Under the pieces are notes generated by a model. The model was not told the DNA's origin. It saw only the letters and a list, made by a program, of their open reading frames with translations, and made no database searches. From an uncultured Pseudomonadota bacterium (lineage in GTDB: Bacteria > Pseudomonadota > Gammaproteobacteria > Burkholderiales > SG8-39): a stretch of DNA of 7,748 nucleotides. Shown piece after piece: positions 1 through 6,646 of the stretch. Position 1 is the first letter of the stretch, and each line of letters opens with the position of its first letter. Location: positions 1 to 7,748 of the forward strand of contig CAITSH010000194.1 of NCBI GenBank assembly GCA_903895005.1, in the 5' to 3' direction. Position numbers and translations under genes: made by a program.

Positions 1-610
1 ATTTGTTTCGGCCAGTTTTCACCCGGCGCCTCCAGTGACAAGCACAAATTATTCCGTTCCGAATCAAACCTGCCCCGGACCCACATCCTGCGGAATTACG
101 GCGGTATTAAGCCTGACCGATACCCGCGATTCCCGGTACCGCTATATGCAGGCCAAGGTGCCGAACAAATGAATCAGAGCCACGTTCGCTATACGGCAGC
201 GTCACCCACCCGCGATGCAGCGCGTCGTTCGGTCTGCGGCGTCGGAGCCCCATGGAAATAGTCGCTCCATACGCTTGAATCAACCAGAATCACTGGTCTT
301 GTCGCATCGGGTCGGTGTCGCCTTGCCAGTCTTCATTACAACCATGCGCATTTTAACGGTTGGGGGCGCATCTTGTAATCGAGCGCTGTGGCGCCGGGAA
401 TGCATGGTCCCAGGAGACCCAATCGACCCCGGCACCCCCAGGCAGGCGGCCTGCCAAGCGATGATACAGTGCCACCCGCGCCGCGCCGACCCGATTCGAC
501 CCGAGTGCCACCCATTGCGCACGCCATCCGGGCATGTCTTGGTTGATGAGAACTTTGATGACAACCGCACATTCTTGCCGTTGCCGGCGCGAGGGCAAAC
601 GACACCGACC
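1..610. other. Region without a supportable gene
   Basis: No gene is recognisable here on either strand. The first frame is open from the window edge to a stop at 259-261, but it has no start codon in view, mixed third-position usage and no family resemblance. The frame of the downstream J-domain gene is also open back to an ATG at 215, but the residues encoded by 215-610 (rich in Arg, Pro, Cys and His) look like chance translation, not a domain. I see no tRNA or rRNA. The stretch probably holds the promoter and leader of the gene at 611, but no convincing -35/-10 pair stands out. The best -10-like hexamer is TGTAAT at 374-379, with a poor -35. Confidence 0.5.
441..455. repeat. Short perfect palindrome
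   Basis: GGCAGGC, a single G, then GCCTGCC form a perfect 7+1+7 inverted repeat about 155 bases upstream of the J-domain gene. The centre is too tight for a full-length RNA hairpin, so a protein-binding site or chance in GC-rich DNA are both possible. No function is assigned. Confidence 0.35.
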
Positions 611-1720
611 ATGACCTCCCACACCAAGCCCGTCCGCATCCCCATGCCACCAGGCGGACCGAACCTGTCTCCGGCCACATCATCATCGCGGCCCCCTTCT
701 GCATCGCAATCCCAATCAAAAGGGCAAACGACTTTCAACGCACTGGTAAAACAGATTGGTGAGAAACGCCAGGAACTCGCGCAATGGCAGGCCGTTGTTG
801 ACGCCTGCGACCAAAAAATCGCCGGCAACCTGATGCCTCTGCTGCGAACCTATCGCGCCTTGCAGGCGACCATGGTGCACAGCCTGGACCGCGCTCTCAA
901 AGTGAACGCGCTCGGCAAGTCGGATCGCCGGGCTGTGCAGGATGTGATCTGCCACGTGGCACAACACCTGCTGGCAGATTCCGGTGATGCCGCGCTCAAG
1001 GAAATTTACAACCGGCACAGTCCGATTGACTATGACACTGCGCAGACCGCGGACATCGGGCCGGATTTCACCGCCGACACATTCGGCCCGGATGACGCAG
1101 ATCCGGTCGAACTGATGTCACCAGAGAACGCACAGTCCGAAGCAGCGGAATCGCAAGATGCGGAGGCGCCAGGCGGACGAAATCACAAGAAGACGGCAAA
1201 AAAAATCGCCCGCGAGGCGACCCTAAAAGCGGAAGCCGACCGGACCAGGCTGTCGATTCGCGAGGTCTATCGCAAGCTGGTGAGCGCATTGCATCCTGAT
1301 CGCGAACCCGACGCCCTGGAGCGCGCACGCAAAACCGCGCTGATGCAACGAGTCAACCAGGCCTACGACAAAAACGATTTGCTGCTCCTGCTTGAACTGC
1401 AAATTGAACTCCAACATATCGACGCGCACACCATGGCAAGCCTGCCCAAGGAGCGCCTGAAGCACTTCAACAAACTGCTCAAAGCGCAGCTGGGCAGGCT
1501 GGAGCAGGAAATTTTGCGCATGGAAATGCCCTTACGCACGCAGTTCCGCATGCCGCCGTCACCACGACTGACACCCGGACAAGTCATGCCGCGCCTGAGC
1601 CAGGAAATAGCCGAATTAAAACGCGACATACGCGCGCTTGAGCAGGAAATACGATTGCCGACCAACCCGGCGGCATTCAAGGAGTGGATAAGGGCCTTGC
1701 GCCGCGAAGCCAGGTCCTAG
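611..1720 (+). CDS. J-domain-containing protein (orphan DnaJ-like)
   Basis: A 369-residue soluble protein whose central segment (about 214-262) resembles helices II-III of a J domain. It carries an HPD tripeptide at 228-230 in the context VYRKLVSALHPD, followed by a helix rich in Arg, Lys and Leu. J domains stimulate the ATPase of Hsp70 (DnaK), so a co-chaperone role is inferred. The N-terminus (about 1-40) is Pro/Ser-rich and probably disordered. Residues 41-135 look helical, 140-190 are acidic and low in complexity, and 275-345 are strongly coiled-coil-like (heptads of Leu/Glu/Lys). There is no Gly/Phe region, zinc finger or DnaJ C-terminal domain, so this is not a general DnaJ. The ATG at 611 was chosen because the upstream in-frame extension to 215 does not look like protein; the ribosome site is weak (GAGG at 591-594, too distant). 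It is convergent with the ligase gene. Family level is fairly secure; biological role is unknown. Confidence 0.75.
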   Translation: MTSHTKPVRIPMPPGGPNLSPATSSSRPPSASQSQSKGQTTFNALVKQIGEKRQELAQWQAVVDACDQKIAGNLMPLLRTYRALQATMVHSLDRALKVNALGKSDRRAVQDVICHVAQHLLADSGDAALKEIYNRHSPIDYDTAQTADIGPDFTADTFGPDDADPVELMSPENAQSEAAESQDAEAPGGRNHKKTAKKIAREATLKAEADRTRLSIREVYRKLVSALHPDREPDALERARKTALMQRVNQAYDKNDLLLLLELQIELQHIDAHTMASLPKERLKHFNKLLKAQLGRLEQEILRMEMPLRTQFRMPPSPRLTPGQVMPRLSQEIAELKRDIRALEQEIRLPTNPAAFKEWIRALRREARS

Positions 1721-1760
1721 TTAGCGGGCAACCGCATGCCAAAAAACTAGTCCGGGCCGC

Positions 1761-3311
1761 TTATCGCGACTCCCCCGAGCGCGCCAGCATTTGCCGCAAA
1801 TCGGTCTTCAACACCTTGCCGGTGCCGTTCTTGGGCAGCGATTCGACAAACCGGTAGGTGCGCGGACGCTTGAAGCGGGCGATATTGGCAAGGCACAGGG
1901 CGTCAAGGTCCTCTTCCGATACCGGCACGCCAGGCTTGGTCACGACGAAGGCGAACACGTTCTCGCCCCACTCCGGATCCGGTTGGCCGATGACCGAGGA
2001 CTCGAGCACGCCCGGGTGGCGCAGCAGCACCTCCTCCACTTCGCGCGGATAGATGTTCGAGCCGCCGGAAATGATCACATCCTTGTTGCGATCCTTGAGC
2101 GTGAGAAACCCCGCCTCATCGAGGCTGCCAAGGTCGCCCGTATGCAGCCAGCCATTGCGCAGCGTTGCGGCACTGGCTGAAACATTGTTCCAGTAGCCGA
2201 GCATGACGGTGTCACCGCGCACCAGCACCTCACCGACCTCCCCCGCGGGCAGCGGATGGTCGTTTTCATCGCCGATGCGCACGCGCACCCCGGTGAACGG
2301 AATACCCACGGACCCCAGGCGCACCTCGTAGCGCGGATGCGTCACGTCGCGGTGCAGGTGCTTGGAAAACGCCGTGATGGTCATGGGCGATTCGCCCTGG
2401 CCGTAGATTTGCGCAAACTTGTAGCCAAAGCGCTGCATCGCACGCTTGGCGTCCTCCACATACATCGGGCCGCCCCCGTAAACGATGGTCTTGATATTGT
2501 CGGCATCGCCGTTGCCGCCGTATTCAACCAGTCGCCGCACCATGGTGGGCGCTGCAAACAGGGTCATGCCGCGCAGGCCTTTTTGCGCGCGCAGCAGGGC
2601 AAATATCTCATCGGGCTCGAAACCCGCAGACTCTGGGACGGCATTGAGCGCACCGCGCGCCACATGCGGCAGGATGTAAAGCCCGGAGCCGTGCGACATC
2701 GGCGCGGCATGCAGGATCGAGTCCGAGGGCGCGATCTCGTCAACGTCGGCAAAGTAGTTGAGCGTCATCGCCATCAGGTTGCTGTGCGTGAGCATCACGC
2801 CCTTGGGCCGGCCGGTAGTCCCGGAGGTGTAAAAGAGCCAAGCGAGCGCGTCATCCGCGATCTCATGCACGCTCAGCGGCTGCGCCGAGAGCAGCCGCTC
2901 GTACTCGAAGCCGACCACATTGATCACGCGCGCCAGCACGCCGCAGCGGCCGACGAGCGCGCCCACGTCGTGTTCACGATCGGCGGTCACCAGGCACAGC
3001 TTCGCGCCGCAGTCGGCGATGATGTAGTCGAGTTCCAGCGCGTGCAGCTTGGCATTGATCGGCACCGCCGCAAGGCCCGATTGCCAGCAGGCGAACAAGG
3101 CCTCGACGTACTGCGGGCAGTTGCCCATGACCAGCGCGACGCGGTCGCCCGGCACAAGGCCACTCTCGCGCAGTCCCCCGGCAAGGCGCGAAACGCGCAA
3201 CATGAGTTCGCGATAGCTCGCGGTACCCACCGTGCCCAGCGCCAGCGCCGGTCGGTCGGGGAAAACGCTCGCAGAGCGAACAAGCAGGGAGGCAAGATTA
3301 ATGGCGGGCAT
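1761..3311 (-). CDS. Acyl-CoA synthetase / AMP-dependent ligase
   Basis: A 516-residue cytoplasmic class I adenylate-forming enzyme, which activates a carboxylic acid with ATP to an acyl-AMP and transfers it to CoA. The core motifs are present in order: phosphate-binding loop YTSGTTGRPKG at 161-171, A5 motif YGQGES at 303-308, TGD at 391-393 (A7), the hinge region KDRNKDVIISGGSNIYPREVE at about 407-426 split around Asp/Arg, and the C-terminal GTGK with catalytic Lys499. Length is normal for fatty- or aryl-acyl-CoA ligases. The A5 motif has Gly-Glu where many relatives have Thr-Glu. The ATG at 3311 is preferred over an in-frame TTG at 3353, which lies just after a TATAAT box and so would precede the probable transcript start. 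It sits 57 bases downstream of the Lrp-type regulator on the same strand, so co-transcription is possible. The family is certain; substrate (short, medium, long-chain or aromatic acid) is not readable. Confidence 0.9.
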   Translation of the reverse strand: MPAINLASLLVRSASVFPDRPALALGTVGTASYRELMLRVSRLAGGLRESGLVPGDRVALVMGNCPQYVEALFACWQSGLAAVPINAKLHALELDYIIADCGAKLCLVTADREHDVGALVGRCGVLARVINVVGFEYERLLSAQPLSVHEIADDALAWLFYTSGTTGRPKGVMLTHSNLMAMTLNYFADVDEIAPSDSILHAAPMSHGSGLYILPHVARGALNAVPESAGFEPDEIFALLRAQKGLRGMTLFAAPTMVRRLVEYGGNGDADNIKTIVYGGGPMYVEDAKRAMQRFGYKFAQIYGQGESPMTITAFSKHLHRDVTHPRYEVRLGSVGIPFTGVRVRIGDENDHPLPAGEVGEVLVRGDTVMLGYWNNVSASAATLRNGWLHTGDLGSLDEAGFLTLKDRNKDVIISGGSNIYPREVEEVLLRHPGVLESSVIGQPDPEWGENVFAFVVTKPGVPVSEEDLDALCLANIARFKRPRTYRFVESLPKNGTGKVLKTDLRQMLARSGESR

Positions 3312-3353
3312 CGGCGAAACCGGGGAATGTGGGATATGGCGGCGAAGGGTCAA

Positions 3354-3359
3354 ATTATA
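3354..3359 (-). promoter_or_regulatory. Candidate -10 box for the ligase gene
   Basis: The minus strand reads a perfect TATAAT in the gap between the regulator stop (3369) and the ligase start (3311). It would place a transcript start near 3347 and a leader of about 36 bases. The -35 region is poor, so it may be weak or activator-dependent, or coincidental. Confidence 0.35.
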
Positions 3360-3368
3360 AATCGGGCG

Positions 3369-3890
3369 CTATCGCGTATCGCGACGGGCGCGCCTGGGCG
3401 CACGGGTCGTGGCCGGGGATTCGGGCGGCAGGGGCAGAGCGGTTTTGTACTTCACCTGCTTTAGGGCGAAACTCGACTGGATGTTACCCACGCCGGGCAC
3501 GCGCGACAGGAAATCGACGATGAAGCGCTCGAGCGCCGGCACGTCGGGCACCACCACGCGCAGCATGTAATCGGACTGGCCGGTCATGAGGTAACACTCC
3601 ATGACCTCGGGACGTTCGCTGATGGCGTGCTCGAACGCTCCGAGCGAGCGCTCGACCTGCTTTTCCAGGCGAACCTGGATGAACACGCTGACGCCAAAAC
3701 CGAGCGCCACCGGATCGAGCAGCGCGACATAACCGCCGATGACCCCGTCGCTCTCGAGCTTCTTGACGCGTGCGAGGCAGGGCGAGGGCGACAGGCTGAC
3801 CTGTTGCGCGAGTTCGACGTTGGACAGCCGCCCGTCCTGCTGCAACGTGCGCAGGATACGCCTGTCGATTTCATCCAGTGATTTTGGCAT
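3369..3890 (-). CDS. Lrp/AsnC-family transcriptional regulator (MdeR-like by context)
   Basis: A 173-residue DNA-binding regulator of the feast/famine family, which senses amino acids or related metabolites and assembles as dimers or octamers. Residues 4-51 form the N-terminal helix-turn-helix: an IDRRIL helix, then [22 protein letters not shown], close to E. coli Lrp. Residues 65-147 form the effector-binding RAM domain, with the ligand-loop signature TGQSDY at 103-108, corresponding to SGDFDY of Lrp. A Pro/Arg-rich tail (about 153-173) extends past the usual end and is probably disordered. The ATG at 3890 gives the standard N-terminus. It is divergent from the E1 gene and upstream of the ligase. 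Lrp-type genes beside orphan E1 genes recall mdeR in Pseudomonas putida, which controls mdeAB; that identity is inferred from context. It probably controls the divergent E1 gene and itself from the region 3891-4031. The effector is unknown. Confidence 0.92.
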   Translation of the reverse strand: MPKSLDEIDRRILRTLQQDGRLSNVELAQQVSLSPSPCLARVKKLESDGVIGGYVALLDPVALGFGVSVFIQVRLEKQVERSLGAFEHAISERPEVMECYLMTGQSDYMLRVVVPDVPALERFIVDFLSRVPGVGNIQSSFALKQVKYKTALPLPPESPATTRAPRRARRDTR

Positions 3891-3896
3891 GTTTAA

Positions 3897-3961
3897 CTGT
3901 TAATTCCACTATTTCGATTGATTATGCCGAATTTTAATGTTTTGCGAGCATGAATTAACAG
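3897..3961. repeat. Inverted repeat pair, candidate Lrp-type operator
   Basis: CTGTTAATTC at 3897-3906 and its exact reverse complement GAATTAACAG at 3952-3961 are 10-bp perfect arms separated by 45 bases (55 bp centre to centre, about five helical turns). The left arm overlaps a second palindrome, TTAAC-T-GTTAA, at 3893-3903. The right arm lies inside GCATG-N11-CATGC at 3948-3968. Another GCATG at 3887-3891 precedes the left arm and overlaps the regulator start codon. Phased paired sites in an AT-rich divergent region fit Lrp-family octamers wrapping DNA. The operator role is inferred. Confidence 0.55.
3921..3926 (-). promoter_or_regulatory. Candidate -10 box for the Lrp-type gene
   Basis: The minus strand reads CATAAT here (five of six matches to consensus). 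A start near 3914 would give a leader of about 24 bases and put one repeat arm just downstream of the start and the other near -40, a geometry suited to autoregulation. No good -35 is visible. TAAAAT at 3931-3936 on the same strand is an alternative. Confidence 0.3.
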
Positions 3962-3982
3962 CACATGCCGCCGTTCCCTGAC

Positions 3983-3988
3983 TATGAT
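3983..3988 (+). promoter_or_regulatory. Candidate -10 box for the E1 gene
   Basis: TATGAT (five of six matches) lies 44 bases before the chosen E1 start at 4032. The -35 position is poor. TTAACA at 3955-3960 matches a -35 well but is 22 bases away, longer than optimal, and overlaps the right repeat arm. An activator-dependent promoter would look like this; the call is weak. Confidence 0.3.
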
Positions 3989-4031
3989 TACGTTATTACC
4001 CGACACCAACCCGCGCGCAAGCGAGACTGCC

Positions 4032-6605
4032 ATGACCGACATTTCCGACTTCCACCCTGATTTTCTTCCGCTCTGGCGCGTGCAGCCCAAGGACACCGAC
4101 CAGGTTGAAACGCGTGAATGGCTGGAGGCCTTCGACGCGCTGATCGCAGCCGAGGGGCGCGATCGCGCCACCTTTGTGCTGCGCCGGCTGTTTGACCACG
4201 CGCGCAAGCAGCGCGTGCGCCTGCCCCCGGTACTCAACACCCCGTACAAGAACACCATCGCCCTCGACCAACAGCCGCAGTTCCCCGGCAACCTCGAAGT
4301 CGAGCAGCGCCTGTCGGCGATCATCCGCTGGAACGCCCTCGCCATGGTCGAACGCGCCAACCGCGTGTCCGGTGAACTCGGCGGCCATATCGCCAGTTAC
4401 GCCTCGGCCGCCGACCTGTTTGAGGTCGGCTTCAATCATTTTTTCAAGGCCGGGCAAGAGGGCGATCTCGTCTACTTCCAGCCGCACTCCGCGCCTGGCG
4501 TGTACGCGCGCGCCTTCCTCGAGGGCCGGCTGTCGGAAAACCGCCTCGACCATTACCGCCGCGAAACCGGCGGCGAGGGTCTGTCCTCGTATCCCCACCC
4601 CTGGTTGATGCCAGACTTCTGGCAATTCCCCACAGGGTCGATGGGCCTCGGACCGATACAGGCGGTGTACCAGGCGCGTTACATGAAGTACCTCGCCGAC
4701 CGTGGCCTTGCCGACACCGCCGGGCGCAAGGTCTGGGCCTTTGTCGGCGATGGCGAAATGGACGAGCCCGAATCCATCGCCGGCCTGTCGCTTGCCACGC
4801 GCGACGGACTCGACAACCTCATCTTTGTCGTCAACTGCAACCTGCAACGCCTCGACGGCCCGGTGCGCGGCAACGGCTCCATCGTGCAGGAACTCGAGGG
4901 CCTGTTTGCCGGCGCCGGCTGGAACGTGATCAAGCTGTTGTGGGGCTCGGACTGGGACCCGCTGTTCGCGCGCGACCACGACGACATCCTGCTCAGGCGC
5001 TTGAACGAAACCGTCGACGGCGAGTTCCAGACTTATGCCGCGACCGACGGGCACTTCAATCGCGAGCATTTTTTCAACAAGTACCCGGAACTGCAGGCGC
5101 TCACCGAACACATGTCGGACGCCGACATCGACCGCCTGCGCCGCGGCGGCCACGACCCGGTGAAAATCTACGCTGCCTATCACGCCGCCACGCACCACAA
5201 GGGCCAGCCGACGGTGATCCTCGCCAAGACCAAAAAAGGTTACGGCATGGGCCACTGGGGCGAGGGCCGCATGATCGCGCACCAGGCGAAAAAGCTCGAA
5301 CACGAGGCCTTGCTCGCCTTTCGCGACCGCTTTTCGCTGCCGCTCTCGGACGAGGACACGACGCAACTGCGCTTTTACAAACCGGCGTCCGATGCCCCGG
5401 AAATGAAACACCTGATGGCGATGCGCCAGCAGCTTGGCGGCTTTTTGCCGCAACGATCAACGGACGCACCTGCGCTTGCCGCACCGCCCTTGTCCGCCTT
5501 TGACAAGGCGCTCGCCGGCTCGCGCGAGCGCGAGCAATCGACCACCACGGTGTTCGTGCAATTGCTGTCGCAGTTGCTCAAGGACGAGGCGCTCGGACCG
5601 CGCATCGTGCCCATCGTCGCCGACGAGGCACGCACCTTCGGCATGGCAAGCCTCTTTCGCAGCGTGGGTATTTATTCGCGCGTCGGGCAGTTGTACGAAC
5701 CCGAGGACCGCGACGAGCTGCTGTATTACCGCGAGGCACGCGACGGCCAGATCATGGAAGAGGGCATCACCGAGGCGGGGGCCTTGTCGTCGTGGATTGC
5801 CGCGGCAACGAGCTACAGCGCGCACGGCATCACCATGCTGCCCTTTTACACCTACTACTCGATCTTCGGTTTCCAGCGCGTGGGTGACCTGATCTGGGCG
5901 GCGGCCGATTCGCGTTCGCGCGGCTTCCTCGTAGGCGCCACCGCCGGCCGCACCACCCTGTCGGGCGAGGGCCTGCAGCACCAGGACGGCAGCAGCCACC
6001 TGATCGCCGGCACCATTCCCAATTGCGTCGCCTACGACCCGTGCTTCGGTTACGAGCTGGCGGTCATTGTTCAAGACGGCATGCGCCGCATGCTCGAGGC
6101 GCAGGAGGACGTGTTCTATTACGTCACGGTAATGAACGAAAACTACGCCCAGCCGGCGATGCCCGCAGGAGCGCAGGAAGGCATTCGCCGCGGCATGTAC
6201 GCGGTGCGCCCCTCGGCGCTCTGCGCAAAGGTAAAGAAGCGTGTGCGCCTGCTCGGTGCGGGCACCATTTTGCGCGAGTGCCTCGCCGCGGCCGAGGTGC
6301 TGGAGCGCGAGCACGGCATCGCCGCCGACGTATTCAGCGTAACAAGCTTTACCGAATTGCGGCGCGATGCGGCCGCCGGGGGCGGATGGATTAAACAGTG
6401 CCTCGGCGATGAGGCCGTGACAACCGTGGCTGCAAGCGATTACGTCAGCGCCCTGCCCGAACTTCTCCGCGCCTGGGTGCCCGGCCCCTACACCTGCCTT
6501 GGCACCGACGGCTTCGGGCGCAGCGACACGCGCGCAGCGCTGCGCGAATACTTCAAGGTCGACAGCGCGTCCATCGTGCGCGCGGCGCTCGCCGACCCGG
6601 CCTAG
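4032..6605 (+). CDS. Homodimeric PDH-E1 (AceE)-type 2-oxoacid dehydrogenase, MdeB-like
   Basis: An 857-residue thiamine-diphosphate enzyme that decarboxylates a 2-oxoacid and passes the acyl group to the lipoyl E2 of a dehydrogenase complex. Against E. coli AceE (recalled), the cofactor residues match: GDGEMDEPES from 239 with Asp240 for Mg2+, NCNLQ with Asn268/Asn270, and Glu581 in EGITEAG. Active-site His119, His152, His417 and His650 are also kept. Position 651 is Gln and 654 is Ser, in QHQDGSSH where E. coli has QHEDGHSH. The N-terminus is about 13 residues longer than E. coli. About ten residues are missing after Trp786, and the protein ends about 29 residues early. The ATG at 4032 was chosen because the in-frame ATG at 3984 sits inside the likely -10 box. 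GCGAG at 4021-4025 is a weak ribosome site. No E2 or E3 gene follows, and a divergent Lrp-type gene precedes it, so a specialised paralogue (2-oxobutyrate or another substrate) is more likely than housekeeping AceE. Confidence 0.88.
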   Translation: MTDISDFHPDFLPLWRVQPKDTDQVETREWLEAFDALIAAEGRDRATFVLRRLFDHARKQRVRLPPVLNTPYKNTIALDQQPQFPGNLEVEQRLSAIIRWNALAMVERANRVSGELGGHIASYASAADLFEVGFNHFFKAGQEGDLVYFQPHSAPGVYARAFLEGRLSENRLDHYRRETGGEGLSSYPHPWLMPDFWQFPTGSMGLGPIQAVYQARYMKYLADRGLADTAGRKVWAFVGDGEMDEPESIAGLSLATRDGLDNLIFVVNCNLQRLDGPVRGNGSIVQELEGLFAGAGWNVIKLLWGSDWDPLFARDHDDILLRRLNETVDGEFQTYAATDGHFNREHFFNKYPELQALTEHMSDADIDRLRRGGHDPVKIYAAYHAATHHKGQPTVILAKTKKGYGMGHWGEGRMIAHQAKKLEHEALLAFRDRFSLPLSDEDTTQLRFYKPASDAPEMKHLMAMRQQLGGFLPQRSTDAPALAAPPLSAFDKALAGSREREQSTTTVFVQLLSQLLKDEALGPRIVPIVADEARTFGMASLFRSVGIYSRVGQLYEPEDRDELLYYREARDGQIMEEGITEAGALSSWIAAATSYSAHGITMLPFYTYYSIFGFQRVGDLIWAAADSRSRGFLVGATAGRTTLSGEGLQHQDGSSHLIAGTIPNCVAYDPCFGYELAVIVQDGMRRMLEAQEDVFYYVTVMNENYAQPAMPAGAQEGIRRGMYAVRPSALCAKVKKRVRLLGAGTILRECLAAAEVLEREHGIAADVFSVTSFTELRRDAAAGGGWIKQCLGDEAVTTVAASDYVSALPELLRAWVPGPYTCLGTDGFGRSDTRAALREYFKVDSASIVRAALADPA

Positions 6606-6608
6606 GCA

Positions 6609-6636
6609 TTGCCGCGCGCAGGGCGACCGCTATAAT
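6609..6636 (+). promoter_or_regulatory. Promoter of the 2-hydroxyacid dehydrogenase gene
   Basis: A consensus TATAAT at 6631-6636 is preceded, with a 16-base spacer, by TTGCCG at 6609-6614 (four of six matches). Its transcript would start near 6643-6644, only three or four bases before the ATG at 6647, so the message would be essentially leaderless. No Shine-Dalgarno sequence is present, which agrees. The gene can thus be expressed independently of the E1 gene upstream. Confidence 0.6.
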
Positions 6637-6646
6637 CGCCGCGACC

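Noticed and set aside
50..80. GTTCCGAATC-like string suggesting a tRNA T-arm
   Set aside because: There are no matching acceptor or anticodon arms around it.
1..261. An open frame from the window edge to a stop at 259-261
   Set aside because: It has no start in view, mixed third-position usage, unremarkable composition and no recognisable family. About 86 open codons can occur by chance in GC-rich DNA. It could be the tail of an upstream gene, but I cannot support it.
465..525. Repeated GTGCCACCC and CGACCCGA words as a possible repeat array
   Set aside because: There are only two copies of each at irregular spacing in GC-rich DNA; below what supports a repeat feature.
215..610. Long N-terminal extension of the J-domain gene starting at an ATG at 215
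   Set aside because: The extra 132 residues are Cys/Arg/Pro-rich and lack domain-like character. Clear protein composition begins near 611.
1721..1760. GCGG-GCAA-CCGC mini-hairpin (1724-1735) and a minus-strand T6 (1741-1746) as a terminator between convergent genes
   Set aside because: The stem is only 4 bp. The T-run is not placed directly after a stem on either strand, so it was not called as an intrinsic terminator.
2256..3464. Long plus-strand open frame opposite the ligase gene
   Set aside because: It is the antisense shadow of a gene with all AMP-ligase motifs. Its His/Arg/Ala-rich translation matches no family.
3981..3994. ATGATTACG resembling the start of lacZ-alpha, hinting at vector sequence
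   Set aside because: The match is only nine bases and the flanks do not match lacZ; coincidence.
3996..5453. Long minus-strand open frame opposite the E1 gene
   Set aside because: It is a shadow in high-GC3 DNA; the plus strand encodes a full conserved E1.
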